From contig NZ_JAEAGO010000002.1 in NCBI RefSeq assembly GCF_016464625.1, positions 62,001 through 126,000 of the forward strand: a stretch of 64,000 nucleotides of DNA, written 5' to 3'. A model generated the notes under the pieces. That model did not search any database, had not been told where the DNA came from, and saw nothing but the letters and a program-made list of their open reading frames with translations. The stretch is from Penaeicola halotolerans. Lineage in GTDB: Bacteria > Bacteroidota > Bacteroidia > Cytophagales > Cyclobacteriaceae. The translations under genes were made by a program, and so were the position numbers. This document shows positions 43,326 to 52,615 of the stretch, piece after piece (position 1 is the first letter of the stretch; each line of letters opens with the position of its first letter).

Positions 43326-43938
43326 TATATGTAACTAAGCTCATGATTTGTTGATCGCTTAGTTGGTTTCCAAATTTTGGCATAATGCCTTTTCCATTAG
43401 TGATAATCGTCACCTTTTCATCATAAGAAAGTGTAGAAGCTCCTAGTGCAGCCGCTTTATATAAGCCCTTCTTACCATCTGCCCCATGACAGTTTTCGCA
43501 AGCTTGCGCATAAATCGCCTTAGCCTCTGCTAGTTCCAAGTCTTCACCTTCTGCAGCTACTACATCTACCGTGATAGGTGTAGGTCTCATGGTGATACTC
43601 TTAGTCTCCGCCATACCATACGCCATCAAGAGCAAAACGACTGAAAGTAACGCCAAAGGCTTCTTTTCTCTCTTTAGACCAACTATCCCTAGTGGAATAG
43701 ATAGGAAGACTAGAACAATCTTAGCGATCAGATAAGTTTCCATTCCTGAAAGTGATAGTAGATAAAACCCTGTAACTAGGATTAATACTCCCAAGATCAT
43801 GTCTATCACTTTAGTTTTAGCTCTGATTTTAGCAAGTGTCTCTAGCCTATTGAGCGTTAGCAAGAGTGTCTTAAAAGTCATGAAAACAATAAAAAGTAAA
43901 ACTACAGTAACGTGTAAATGGAACATTCCGATCTGCAT
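43306..43938 (-). CDS. SirB2-like membrane domain fused to cytochrome c
   Basis: 210 residues. Four hydrophobic segments (about 5-110) resemble SirB2/DUF420-like membrane proteins; a linker follows, then a periplasmic c-type haem domain with CENCHG near 148-152 and a probable axial Met in KGIMPKFGNQLSD. Likely a membrane-tethered electron carrier. Partners are unknown and no oxidase genes are next to it. It is the upstream member of an overlapping pair with hflX. Region 43973-43986 upstream has a small inverted repeat (CTGTAA-AA-TTACAG). Confidence 0.75.
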   Translation of the reverse strand: MQIGMFHLHVTVVLLFIVFMTFKTLLLTLNRLETLAKIRAKTKVIDMILGVLILVTGFYLLSLSGMETYLIAKIVLVFLSIPLGIVGLKREKKPLALLSVVLLLMAYGMAETKSITMRPTPITVDVVAAEGEDLELAEAKAIYAQACENCHGADGKKGLYKAAALGASTLSYDEKVTIITNGKGIMPKFGNQLSDQQIMSLVTYIETFEE

Positions 43939-44044
43939 GGCTTTGAATATTTAAAGGTTGATTAATTGATTGCTGTAAAATTACAGATTAATATTGGTAA
44001 ATAAACTAGTGGGAGATGTCATCCGTATCTTTCCTACGTTATCA

Positions 44045-44061
44045 GATAGCGTGAAGCTATC
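44045..44061. repeat. Small inverted repeat upstream of the CpsB-like gene
   Basis: GATAGC, five-base loop, GCTATC, 20 bp ahead of the start codon. Could be an mRNA hairpin or a binding site. Confidence 0.35.
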
Positions 44062-44081
44062 GATCATTAAAAAACACAAGC

Positions 44082-44828
44082 ATGAAAATCTGGGGACTCA
44101 CAGGGAAGAGAAAGCAAAAAGAACCTACGCGACTTGATTTTATACAAACTGATATGCACTCTCATCTGCTTCCTGGCATAGATGATGGTGTAGCAGACAT
44201 GGCGCAGGCACTTGATACTATCCGACACTTACATGCCTTGGGATATGATAGACTCATCACTACACCGCATATTTTGAATGACTACTATCCCAATACTCCA
44301 GAGATCATCTTAGGCAAATTAAAAGAAGTACAAGATGCGGTAGCAGAAGCGCAACTCCCCGTCACGATCGAAGCTGCTGCTGAATACTTTCTAGATGAGA
44401 CCTTTCTAGACAAACTAAACGGTACAGAGCAAATCCTTACATTTGGAAAACCCAAATACTTACTGTTCGAAACAGGATTCATGAATGAGCCCATCCTGCT
44501 CAATGAAGGGATTTTTCAAATGACCATCAAAGGATATCAACCAGTACTCGCACATCCTGAGCGGTACATTTACCTATCTGGGAAAACCAAAATATTAGAA
44601 GAAATTGTTGAAAAGGGTGTCTTACTACAAGTAAATATCTTATCCTTTACTGGCTATTACTCAGAAGGGGTGAAGAAAATGTCCGAGAAGCTTTTAGACA
44701 TGGGCTTAATCTCCTTTCTAGGAACTGACTGTCATGGACCTAGACACGTGGATGCGCTGCATGAGCTAGGACAGCTAAAGAGTTATAAAAAAATACAGCA
44801 ACTAAAACTACTCAACAATAGCCTATAA
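44082..44828 (+). CDS. CpsB/CapC-type tyrosine-protein phosphatase (PHP fold)
   Basis: Metal-dependent PHP-family phosphatase acting on capsule-regulating tyrosine kinases. 248 residues with TDMHSHLLPGIDDG, ITTPHILNDYY, LLFETGF, LAHPERY and GTDCHGPRHVDAL, which supply the metal ligands. It is followed by an SDR gene at five bases. No tyrosine kinase or polysaccharide genes lie nearby, so it is an orphan phosphatase here. Confidence 0.87.
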   Translation: MKIWGLTGKRKQKEPTRLDFIQTDMHSHLLPGIDDGVADMAQALDTIRHLHALGYDRLITTPHILNDYYPNTPEIILGKLKEVQDAVAEAQLPVTIEAAAEYFLDETFLDKLNGTEQILTFGKPKYLLFETGFMNEPILLNEGIFQMTIKGYQPVLAHPERYIYLSGKTKILEEIVEKGVLLQVNILSFTGYYSEGVKKMSEKLLDMGLISFLGTDCHGPRHVDALHELGQLKSYKKIQQLKLLNNSL

Positions 44829-44833
44829 GGTAT

Positions 44834-45805
44834 ATGAAGATATTCATCACAGGCGCTACGGGTCTATTAGGAAAATATACCACCAAAATCCTGCTCCAAC
44901 AGGGTCATCAACTGACTGCCAGTGCGAGGCCTCAGAGCAAAATATACCAACATGATCCACAAAATGAAATCAACTGGGTAGAAGCTGATCTTTTAGACAT
45001 CAATACACTGGTAGAAAAGCTATCAGGTCATGATTTAGTGATTCACTGTGCGGCTATGGTTTCTTTTGATAAAAGAGAAAAAGAGCAGATCTTCCAAACA
45101 AACGTAGAGGGCACAGCCAATCTAATCAATGCTGCACTTTTAGCTTCTGTAGAGAAATTCATCCATGTGAGTTCTATAGCCGCTGTTGGTAGAAATACCA
45201 GTGGTGAGCCAGTAAATGAGTCTAACAAATGGCAAGAATCCTCGCTCAACACAGTCTATGCGGAAAGTAAATACTTAGCAGAACTTGAGGCTTGGAGAGG
45301 AAGTGAAGAGGGCTTAAAAGTAAACATCATCAATCCATCTGTAATCCTCGGTATTGGAGAGCTTGAAAAAAGCAGCTCTCAGCTCTTTGACTATGTCAAA
45401 CAAGAGCAGAAATTTTACCCTGCTGGAACGATCAGTTATGTAGATGTGAGAGATGTAGCTGAGGCCATCAGTAGGCTCACAAGCGCAGATACTTGGGGAC
45501 AGCGCTACATCATCAGTGCAGGAGAGACCACCTATAAGGATTTTTTTGCGCGTATAGCAAATCATCTAGGTAAAAAAGCTCCCTCTATTCCTGTATCCAA
45601 CATGATGATCAGTATGGCACTTCTAATTTTCCGCATCAAAAGTCTGCTTACAGGCAAGCCCTCTTTGGTCACTAAGGAAACAGCTATGCTCAGCCAGCTA
45701 AACGTGTATTTTGATAACTCGAAGTCTAAATCAGCCCTCGGACTAAAATACCGTGATCTAAATGAAAGTCTTCAATGGATCTGTGAAGAAATAAAAGAGC
45801 GCTAA
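44834..45805 (+). CDS. NAD-dependent epimerase/dehydratase (extended SDR)
   Basis: 323 residues. Rossmann motif ITGATGLLGKYTTKILL, catalytic YAESKYLAELEA (YxxxK) and the usual nucleotide-sugar/steroid-like C-terminal part. Acts on a nucleotide sugar or another sugar/steroid-like substrate; specificity unknown. Same strand, immediately after the phosphatase gene, so co-transcribed. Confidence 0.85.
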   Translation: MKIFITGATGLLGKYTTKILLQQGHQLTASARPQSKIYQHDPQNEINWVEADLLDINTLVEKLSGHDLVIHCAAMVSFDKREKEQIFQTNVEGTANLINAALLASVEKFIHVSSIAAVGRNTSGEPVNESNKWQESSLNTVYAESKYLAELEAWRGSEEGLKVNIINPSVILGIGELEKSSSQLFDYVKQEQKFYPAGTISYVDVRDVAEAISRLTSADTWGQRYIISAGETTYKDFFARIANHLGKKAPSIPVSNMMISMALLIFRIKSLLTGKPSLVTKETAMLSQLNVYFDNSKSKSALGLKYRDLNESLQWICEEIKER

Positions 45806-45932
45806 AGGCAAACGAACATAAATCCGCACTTGCTTGTTTGATGGGGTGATCGATCTGAAATAATTTAGGCAGATCAAGAAAAATTTAATAGAATAAATCC
45901 TTAAATTAAACGAAGGATATAGACCACAAGCT

Positions 45933-47339
45933 ATGGCTGGAGAATACAGAGGAAAAAGAGAAGAAGAAAAAGAGCTGGTAAGAAGATTCGAAAGAAGCTC
46001 CGAAGCCAATGAAGAAGGTTACTTTGACCTCAATGAGTATGAGGACATCATAGAGTATTATCTTCAAAGAGGTCTATTCGAGCAAGCACTCAAAGCAGCC
46101 CAGCATGGCATAGATCGTCATCCTTATTCTTATGATCTAGTCATGTTCAAAGCACAAGCACTCATCAACCTAGATAAGCTCGATGAGGCGCTAGAGATCA
46201 TGCTTACTGTCAAAAACCTCATGCCTGGAGATACTGATATGAGTCTGATGATCGGCACGACTCTTTCTTTGATGGGCAAGTTTGATGAAGCAGTCAAAAC
46301 ACTAGAGCAAATTCTTCCACTAGTAGAAGATCCGTCTGAGATTCACTATCAGATAGGCATGGCATACCAACACTCTGGAAAGTATCTGCCCGCTATCGAA
46401 AGCTATAAGGCAGCCTTAGAGAATAATCTAGATAATGAAAACGCCCTCTACGAGTTGGCTTATTGTTTAGACATGGTCGGTGAACTAGAAAACAGCATCG
46501 ACTACTACAAGCAGTTTATAGACAAAGATCCCTTCTCAGTCAATGCTTGGTACAATCTCGGCATCATTTACAACAAGATCGGGCTTTTCGAAGAAGCGAT
46601 TAAGGCCTATGAGTATGCCTTACTCATAGATGAGAAATTCGCTTCTGGTCACTTCAATATGGGCAATTCATTTATGAATTTACAGAAATATGAAGAGGCG
46701 GTAGATGCTTATAAAAATGCCATCACTTGTGAAGGTCCTAATGCCGAAAACCAATGCTGCTTAGCAGCTGCCTACGAAAAAATGGGCAAAATAGAGCTAG
46801 CCATCAAATACTATCAGAAATCCACTAAGTATGACGCCTTTTATGATGAGGCGTGGTATGGCCTAGGAAGTTGCTTGCTGACACAAGATAAGTACTATGA
46901 ATCTATCCATTTCTTAAATAAAGCCCTCAAACTAGATCCAGAAAATGCTGCCTACTGGACTGCCATAGCAGAAGCAGAACTAAAAATCGGTAATGTCATC
47001 AGCAGTATAGAGGCATATGAGGAAGCAGTGGCACTAGATCCGTATGATGCAGACATTTGGCTCAATCTGTCGCTTATCTACAGTGAACAAGGAGATTTTG
47101 ACAAAGCCATCAATACCATACAAGAAGCTATCGAAGAACTCCCAGAAGAAAGCGATCTGTACTATCGCATGGTCGTTTACTTATTGCAGGATGGTAAATT
47201 CAAAGAAGCTTTTAACTTTTTAGAGCAAGCACTCACTTTAAACTATGAGAACCACATTGTGCTTTATGACTTTTTCCCCAAGCTACAAAGTCAAAAGGCA
47301 CTCTATAAAATCATAGAACAATATAGAAATCCTTCATAA
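45933..47339 (+). CDS. Tetratricopeptide-repeat protein
   Basis: 468 residues made almost entirely of TPR units (for example LEQILPLVEDPSEIHYQIGMAYQHSGKYLPAIESY and NAWYNLGIIYNKIGLFEEAIKAYEYALLID), with a charged N-terminal start MAGEYRGKREEEKE and no signal peptide. Likely a cytoplasmic protein-interaction scaffold. The 127 bp before it is non-coding. Confidence 0.88.
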   Translation: MAGEYRGKREEEKELVRRFERSSEANEEGYFDLNEYEDIIEYYLQRGLFEQALKAAQHGIDRHPYSYDLVMFKAQALINLDKLDEALEIMLTVKNLMPGDTDMSLMIGTTLSLMGKFDEAVKTLEQILPLVEDPSEIHYQIGMAYQHSGKYLPAIESYKAALENNLDNENALYELAYCLDMVGELENSIDYYKQFIDKDPFSVNAWYNLGIIYNKIGLFEEAIKAYEYALLIDEKFASGHFNMGNSFMNLQKYEEAVDAYKNAITCEGPNAENQCCLAAAYEKMGKIELAIKYYQKSTKYDAFYDEAWYGLGSCLLTQDKYYESIHFLNKALKLDPENAAYWTAIAEAELKIGNVISSIEAYEEAVALDPYDADIWLNLSLIYSEQGDFDKAINTIQEAIEELPEESDLYYRMVVYLLQDGKFKEAFNFLEQALTLNYENHIVLYDFFPKLQSQKALYKIIEQYRNPS

Positions 47340-47414
47340 ATCGGTGAAGCTTTCTGTTTTAGGCAAAAAGCATTACTTTTGAACTTCTTTTTTAACCAAT
47401 TCAAACCGACATAT

Positions 47415-48182
47415 ATGCACTACGTGTTGAATAACATCCCAGAGCGCACGCAAAAACCACGCGAAAAGGGATTCACTATGGCCATGGACAAAGGCCTAAG
47501 CCTCAGAGAAGTAGAAGACTTTATAGAGACATCTGGAGTCTACACAGATATCGTAAAACTAGGCTGGGCGACCTCATATGTAACACCTAATCTCAAAGAA
47601 AAACTTAAACTCTACCGAGATGCTGGGATTCCAACTTATTTTGGTGGGACACTTTTTGAAGCCTTTGTTATCCGAGATCAGTTCGAAGATTACAGAAGGA
47701 TATTAGATGAATTTGAGATGACCTTTGCTGAAGTATCAGACGGGTCTATCTCTTTAAATCACGATACTAAATGTGAGTATATACAGACACTAGCCAAGCA
47801 AGTTACTGTCCTATCCGAAGTAGGGTCTAAGGATGCTGCTAAGATCATCCCTCCTTATAAGTGGATTCAGCAGATGAATAAGGAGCTAGAAGCGGGTGCT
47901 TGGAAAGTCATCGGTGAAGCCAGAGAAGGTGGAAATGTGGGTCTATTTAGAGACTCTGGAGAAGTTCGTCAAGGACTAGTAGAAGAAATCCTCACACAAG
48001 TTCCAGAAGAAAAAATCATCTGGGAAGCTCCTCAGAAAGCACAGCAAGTATGGTTTATCAAACTCATCGGAGCCAACGTAAACTTGGGAAATATAGCTCC
48101 TAATGAAATCATCCCACTAGAAACCATCAGACTTGGTCTCCGTGGAGATACGTTTGATCACTTCTTAAACCTTGAAAAGTAA
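47415..48182 (+). CDS. comA: Phosphosulfolactate synthase family protein (ComA)
   Basis: 255 residues with KGFTMAMDKGLSLREVEDFIE, DIVKLGWATSYV, PTYFGGTLFE, FAEVSDGSISL and REGGNVGLF, matching ComA, which adds sulfite to phosphoenolpyruvate (first step to coenzyme M in methanogens); plant Hsa32 is a distant relative. In Bacteroidota such genes occur without methanogenesis and their product is unsettled. I start at 47415 (MHYVLNNIPE), as homologues do; the ATG at 47379 would add 12 residues of unlikely sequence. Terminator hairpin behind it. Confidence 0.85.
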   Translation: MHYVLNNIPERTQKPREKGFTMAMDKGLSLREVEDFIETSGVYTDIVKLGWATSYVTPNLKEKLKLYRDAGIPTYFGGTLFEAFVIRDQFEDYRRILDEFEMTFAEVSDGSISLNHDTKCEYIQTLAKQVTVLSEVGSKDAAKIIPPYKWIQQMNKELEAGAWKVIGEAREGGNVGLFRDSGEVRQGLVEEILTQVPEEKIIWEAPQKAQQVWFIKLIGANVNLGNIAPNEIIPLETIRLGLRGDTFDHFLNLEK

Positions 48183-48187
48183 TTTAT

Positions 48188-48223
48188 AAAGACCAAGCGT
48201 ATATTATTTACGTTTGGTCTTTT
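48188..48223 (+). terminator. Terminator after the phosphosulfolactate synthase gene
   Basis: AAAGACCAAGCGT pairs with ACGTTTGGTCTTT across a short AT-rich loop. It lies before the DUF368 start, which argues for the start at 48249 rather than the ATG at 48222. Confidence 0.6.
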
Positions 48224-48248
48224 GGCTAATACAAGCAATCCCTTTTTC

Positions 48249-49184
48249 ATGAAGCACCTCAAAGACTACATTTTACTTTATCTAAAAGGCCTAGCAATGG
48301 GTGGAGCCGATGTCATCCCAGGCGTCTCTGGAGGCACGATTGCTTTCATCACAGGCATCTATGAGACTTTATTGAAGAGTATCAAATCATTTGACTTGAC
48401 TGCTTTGAATCATCTCAGGAGATTTGAGTTTAAAGCACTTTGGCTACATGTTAATGGAGCTTTTCTGCTCACATTGTTAGCAGGTATATTCACCAGTATT
48501 TTGTCATTAGCCAAACTCATCGTCTACCTTCTTGACCAATATCCAATTCAAGTTTGGGCGTTTTTCTTTGGCTTGATCATCATCTCAGCGCTTCAAGTTG
48601 CTAGGACAGTCTACAAGTGGCGTGTCAAAGAAATTTTTTCTCTGCTGATCGGCATAGCGGTCGCCTACTTTATCACAGAAAGCACCCCTTCTCAATCCCC
48701 AGAAGGTCTGTGGTTTATCTTCATCGCTGGAGCTGTAGCCATTTGTGCCATGATACTTCCAGGCATTTCAGGCTCCTTCATCCTATTACTGATGAGCAAG
48801 TATGAGTACATACTCAATGCCCTGGATACAGTTGACATACCAGTCATCATCGTATTTGGGCTTGGCTGTATCGCTGGTCTTTTGTCATTTGCTCGTGTGA
48901 TTTCTTTTCTATTTGACAAATTTAAAACTGTCACCATTGCCTTATTAGCAGGTTTTATGATTGGTTCTTTAAATAAAATCTGGCCTTGGAAACGAGTATT
49001 AGAGTTTAGAACCAATAGTGCTGGTGAGCAAAAGCCATTTTTGACTGAAAATATCTTGCCTACAGACTATCTAAGTATCACAGGAGAAGACCCTCATATC
49101 TTAGGTGCATTACTTTTCTTTCTTTTAGGCATTTTGATCGTGATCGGTTTGGAGCTAGCCGCTCACTATCTTAAAAGAGACTAA
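48249..49184 (+). CDS. DUF368 undecaprenyl-phosphate transporter (PopT-like)
   Basis: 311 residues with about nine membrane helices. DUF368 signatures YLKGLAMGGADVIPGVSGGTIAFITGIYE and AICAMILPGISGSFILLLM are present, both with the paired Gly-Gly/Pro turn motif. Members return the lipid carrier C55-P across the inner membrane for wall and glycan synthesis. The ATG at 48249 starts at a KHLKDY sequence typical of the family. It is followed four bases later by aroE. Confidence 0.87.
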   Translation: MKHLKDYILLYLKGLAMGGADVIPGVSGGTIAFITGIYETLLKSIKSFDLTALNHLRRFEFKALWLHVNGAFLLTLLAGIFTSILSLAKLIVYLLDQYPIQVWAFFFGLIIISALQVARTVYKWRVKEIFSLLIGIAVAYFITESTPSQSPEGLWFIFIAGAVAICAMILPGISGSFILLLMSKYEYILNALDTVDIPVIIVFGLGCIAGLLSFARVISFLFDKFKTVTIALLAGFMIGSLNKIWPWKRVLEFRTNSAGEQKPFLTENILPTDYLSITGEDPHILGALLFFLLGILIVIGLELAAHYLKRD

Positions 49185-49188
49185 CAAT

Positions 49189-49935
49189 ATGAAGCGATAT
49201 GGGCTGATCGGTTTTCCAGTGAAATACTCCTTCTCACAAAACTACTTCACGGAGAAGTTTTACAAGGAAGGGATAGAAAATGCCCTTTATGAGCTATTTG
49301 AAATCAAAGATATCGCTGAAATCAAACAGCTAATCACTAATCACCCCGATCTAGTTGGCCTCAATGTCACCAAGCCTTACAAAGAGCAGGTTATCCCTTT
49401 TTTGGATCAACTAGATGAAAGCGCCCGAAAAATCGGTGCTGTGAATGTCATTAAGATCGAAAATGGTCAGCTCAAAGGATTTAATTCTGATTATTTCGGA
49501 TTTAAAAACTCCCTCAAAGCATGGCTTCCTCATACAGATATAAAAGCACTCATGCTGGGAAATGGAGGCGCTGCCAAAGCAGTAATGGTCGCACTAGATG
49601 ATCTCAAAATCCCTTATCAAATTGTCAGCAGAACACCTCACTCAGGACAGATCACTTACGAAACACTTCACACTGAGCCTCATTGGCTAGAGACACATCA
49701 GCTCCTGATCAACTGCACTCCACTCGGCATGCAGCCTGACGTCCATCTAGGGCCTGACCTTCCTTATGACTTAGTCACCTCAGAGCATTATGGATATGAC
49801 TTGATTTACAATCCTGAGGAAACTTACTTTATGAGAAAAATCAGCGTCAAAGGCGGAAAAGTAAAAAATGGTCTAGAAATGCTCTATCTCCAAGCAGAAA
49901 AATCATGGGAGATATGGCAATCAGATATGGATTAG
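49189..49935 (+). CDS. aroE: Shikimate dehydrogenase AroE
   Basis: Reduces 3-dehydroshikimate in aromatic amino-acid synthesis. 248 residues: N-terminal GLIGFPVKYSFSQNYFTEKF (substrate Ser), NVTKPYK (catalytic Lys), NTDG replaced here by NSDYFGF, then MLGNGGAAKAVM (NADP loop), NCTPLGM and YNPEETYFM. Directly after the DUF368 gene. Confidence 0.93.
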   Translation: MKRYGLIGFPVKYSFSQNYFTEKFYKEGIENALYELFEIKDIAEIKQLITNHPDLVGLNVTKPYKEQVIPFLDQLDESARKIGAVNVIKIENGQLKGFNSDYFGFKNSLKAWLPHTDIKALMLGNGGAAKAVMVALDDLKIPYQIVSRTPHSGQITYETLHTEPHWLETHQLLINCTPLGMQPDVHLGPDLPYDLVTSEHYGYDLIYNPEETYFMRKISVKGGKVKNGLEMLYLQAEKSWEIWQSDMD

Positions 49936-49999
49936 TTTTGCTCCTTATAAACCTTTTATGGCTTTCAAGTTGTTAAGTAGTTTACGATAAAAGCTTCCC

Positions 50000-52027
50000 A
50001 TGGAATTCAAATTACAGTCATCATACAAGCCTACAGGAGACCAGCCTCAAGCCATAGCGAAACTGGTCGATGGGGTCAATAGTGGCGAACCTGCTCAAGT
50101 ACTTCTTGGTGTCACTGGTTCTGGAAAGACTTTTACTATGGCCAACGTGATCGCGCAGACGCAGCGACCTACGCTTGTGCTTTGTCACAATAAGACATTG
50201 GCTGCACAGCTTTACGGAGAGTTCAAACAGTTTTTCCCAGAAAATGCCGTAGAGTATTTTATTTCCTACTACGACTACTATCAGCCTGAAGCTTATATTC
50301 CAGGATCAAATACCTACATCGAAAAGGACCTCTCGATCAATGAAGAAATAGAAAAACTTCGCTTGAGTGCTACCTCGGCCCTGCTTTCTGGCAGAAGAGA
50401 TGTCATCGTAGTGGCTTCAGTTTCCTGTATCTATGGTATTGGCAATCCAGAGGAATTTGGCAAAAATGTCATCAAGCTACAAGAGGGAGATCGTATCCCA
50501 AGAAATCAATTACTCTTTAGGCTAGTCGATATTCTTTACAGCAGATCCGATGCAGAATTTAAACACGGAAACTTCCGCGTGAAGGGGGATACAGTAGACG
50601 TATTTGTTGCCTATGCAGACTTTGCTTATCGTATCTTCTTCTGGGGGGATGAGATAGAGGCTATCCAGCGTGTAGATCCTGCTTCTGGTAAAAAAATATC
50701 CGATGAAAAAATAATCACCATCTTCCCTGCTAACCTTTTTGTGACGGGCAGAGATGTGATAGAAACAGCTATTCATGAAATACAAGATGACCTCGTTTCG
50801 CAGTTGAGCTTTTTCGAAAAAGACCTCAAATTCATCGAAGCCAAGCGACTCAAAGAACGCACAGAATTTGACCTAGAGATGATTCGTGAGCTGGGCTACT
50901 GCTCTGGAGTAGAAAACTATTCCCGCTATTTTGATAGAAGAACTCCTGGTTCAAGACCATTCTGTTTGCTCGATTACTTTCCCGAAGACTACTTACTCAT
51001 GATCGATGAGAGTCACGTGACTGTCTCTCAAGTTCGTGCAATGTGGGGAGGAGACCGCTCTAGAAAAGTCAACCTTGTCGAGTATGGCTTTAGACTGCCA
51101 TCTGCTTTAGATAATCGTCCCCTTAAATTTGATGAGTTTGAGATGATGACCAATCAAGTCCTCTATGTTAGTGCTACACCAGCAGATTATGAACTATCTA
51201 AAACTGGTGGAGAGGTGGTAGAGCAAATCATCCGACCAACAGGTCTACTCGATCCGATCATAGAAGTACGCCCTAGCCTCAATCAGATCGATGACCTCAT
51301 GGACGAAATAGATGAGCGCGTCAAAAAAGATGAACGTGTACTAGTCACTACACTCACCAAACGAATGGCCGAGGAACTGAATAAATTCCTTGATAGAGCA
51401 GGCGTGCGTTGCCGCTACATTCACTCTGAGGTGAAGCCACTAGATAGAGTGGAAATCCTCCGCGAACTAAGACTAGGAATCTTCGATGTACTCATTGGAG
51501 TCAATCTCCTTCGTGAAGGACTTGACCTTCCTGAAGTATCTCTAGTGGCGATCTTAGATGCCGATAAAGAAGGTTTTTTGAGAAATGAGCGCTCGCTAGT
51601 CCAGACTATAGGTCGTGCCGCTCGTAATGAAAACGGGATGGTGATCATGTATGCTGATAAAATCACTGGCTCTATGCAAATGGCCATAGATGAGACCAAT
51701 CGAAGACGAAGCATACAAATCGAATACAATGAGCAACATGGCATCACACCTACTACAGTAGGCAGAAACAAAGAAGCCATCATGTCTCAAACTAAAGTTG
51801 CCGACAGCAAAAAAGGTGTCAAGTCCTATGATACCGTACAAAGTTCTAAAGATAGGCTCGCGGCTGATCCTGTGGTACAGTATTTGAACAAGGATCAAAT
51901 ACAAAAGATGATCGGCCAAACACAAAAACTCATGGAGAAAGCGGCCAAAGAACTCAACTTCATGGAAGCTGCCAGATTAAGAGATGAGTGGGAAGCGCTC
52001 AAAGAGCGACTCAAAGAGATGGACTGA
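50000..52027 (+). CDS. uvrB: UvrABC repair helicase subunit UvrB
   Basis: DNA damage-verification helicase of nucleotide excision repair. 675 residues: Walker A GVTGSGKTFTMANV, the beta-hairpin (YYDYYQPEAYIPGSNTYIEKD), motif II DESH (LMIDESHVTVSQ), motifs V-VI GVNLLREGLDLPEVSLVAILDADKEG and QTIGRAARN, and the C-terminal UVR domain (EAARLRDEWEAL) that contacts UvrC. Confidence 0.97.
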   Translation: MEFKLQSSYKPTGDQPQAIAKLVDGVNSGEPAQVLLGVTGSGKTFTMANVIAQTQRPTLVLCHNKTLAAQLYGEFKQFFPENAVEYFISYYDYYQPEAYIPGSNTYIEKDLSINEEIEKLRLSATSALLSGRRDVIVVASVSCIYGIGNPEEFGKNVIKLQEGDRIPRNQLLFRLVDILYSRSDAEFKHGNFRVKGDTVDVFVAYADFAYRIFFWGDEIEAIQRVDPASGKKISDEKIITIFPANLFVTGRDVIETAIHEIQDDLVSQLSFFEKDLKFIEAKRLKERTEFDLEMIRELGYCSGVENYSRYFDRRTPGSRPFCLLDYFPEDYLLMIDESHVTVSQVRAMWGGDRSRKVNLVEYGFRLPSALDNRPLKFDEFEMMTNQVLYVSATPADYELSKTGGEVVEQIIRPTGLLDPIIEVRPSLNQIDDLMDEIDERVKKDERVLVTTLTKRMAEELNKFLDRAGVRCRYIHSEVKPLDRVEILRELRLGIFDVLIGVNLLREGLDLPEVSLVAILDADKEGFLRNERSLVQTIGRAARNENGMVIMYADKITGSMQMAIDETNRRRSIQIEYNEQHGITPTTVGRNKEAIMSQTKVADSKKGVKSYDTVQSSKDRLAADPVVQYLNKDQIQKMIGQTQKLMEKAAKELNFMEAARLRDEWEALKERLKEMD

Positions 52028-52053
52028 TCATCTTACAAACCAAACCATTATTT

Positions 52054-52488
52054 ATGAAAAAGTACATCCTAACAACTTTACTGGTTATTTTAATAATCAG
52101 TCCAGCTGTCTTTGCGCAGTCTTCTGGCAGCTTTTTGATTTCTAGTGGCCTAGATGTCTACAAAACAGACAATACTGGCATAGCCGATAAAGTCCAATTT
52201 GGATTAGAAGGTAACTACTTCGTGACCAGTAATTTCACCTTTACCGGAGGCGTAGACTTCTGGTCTCAAGGACCCAATAGCAGCATTATCATTGGTTCTA
52301 GATTTTACCCCATAGAACCTCTTTTCTTGAGATTTAGAGGACTGCTGCGTGACAATAGCGATATCGCCCTAGGTGCTGGATATCAAGTGCCGATTTCCTA
52401 TCGTCTGAGACTAGAGGGCATGGCAGATTACTACATGAATCAGCGAGAACTAGGTTTGCGAATTGGACTAGCTTTCTTAATCAATTAG
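52054..52488 (+). CDS. Small outer-membrane beta-barrel-like protein
   Basis: 144 residues: signal peptide MKKYILTTLLVILIISPAVFAQ and short alternating strands with Gly and aromatic residues, ending LGLRIGLAFLIN, like an 8-strand outer-membrane protein. Start at 52054; the open frame begins 66 bases earlier inside uvrB and is not the start. Function unknown. Hairpin terminator follows. Confidence 0.65.
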   Translation: MKKYILTTLLVILIISPAVFAQSSGSFLISSGLDVYKTDNTGIADKVQFGLEGNYFVTSNFTFTGGVDFWSQGPNSSIIIGSRFYPIEPLFLRFRGLLRDNSDIALGAGYQVPISYRLRLEGMADYYMNQRELGLRIGLAFLIN

Positions 52489-52510
52489 TCTAAAATATAA
52501 TTTCCTACAG

Positions 52511-52549
52511 CAAAGGAGGCCTGATGATTCAAGCCTCCTTTGTTAATTT
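52511..52549 (+). terminator. Terminator after the small barrel protein gene
   Basis: CAAAGGAGGC pairs with GCCTCCTTTG around a 12-base loop, followed by TTAATTTTT. Confidence 0.7.
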
Positions 52550-52615
52550 TTATTAAAAAATAGAAGGATTTGAGGGTTTTTTCTTAGTTTCAAGATGAAA
52601 TAAAAATCTGATAAC

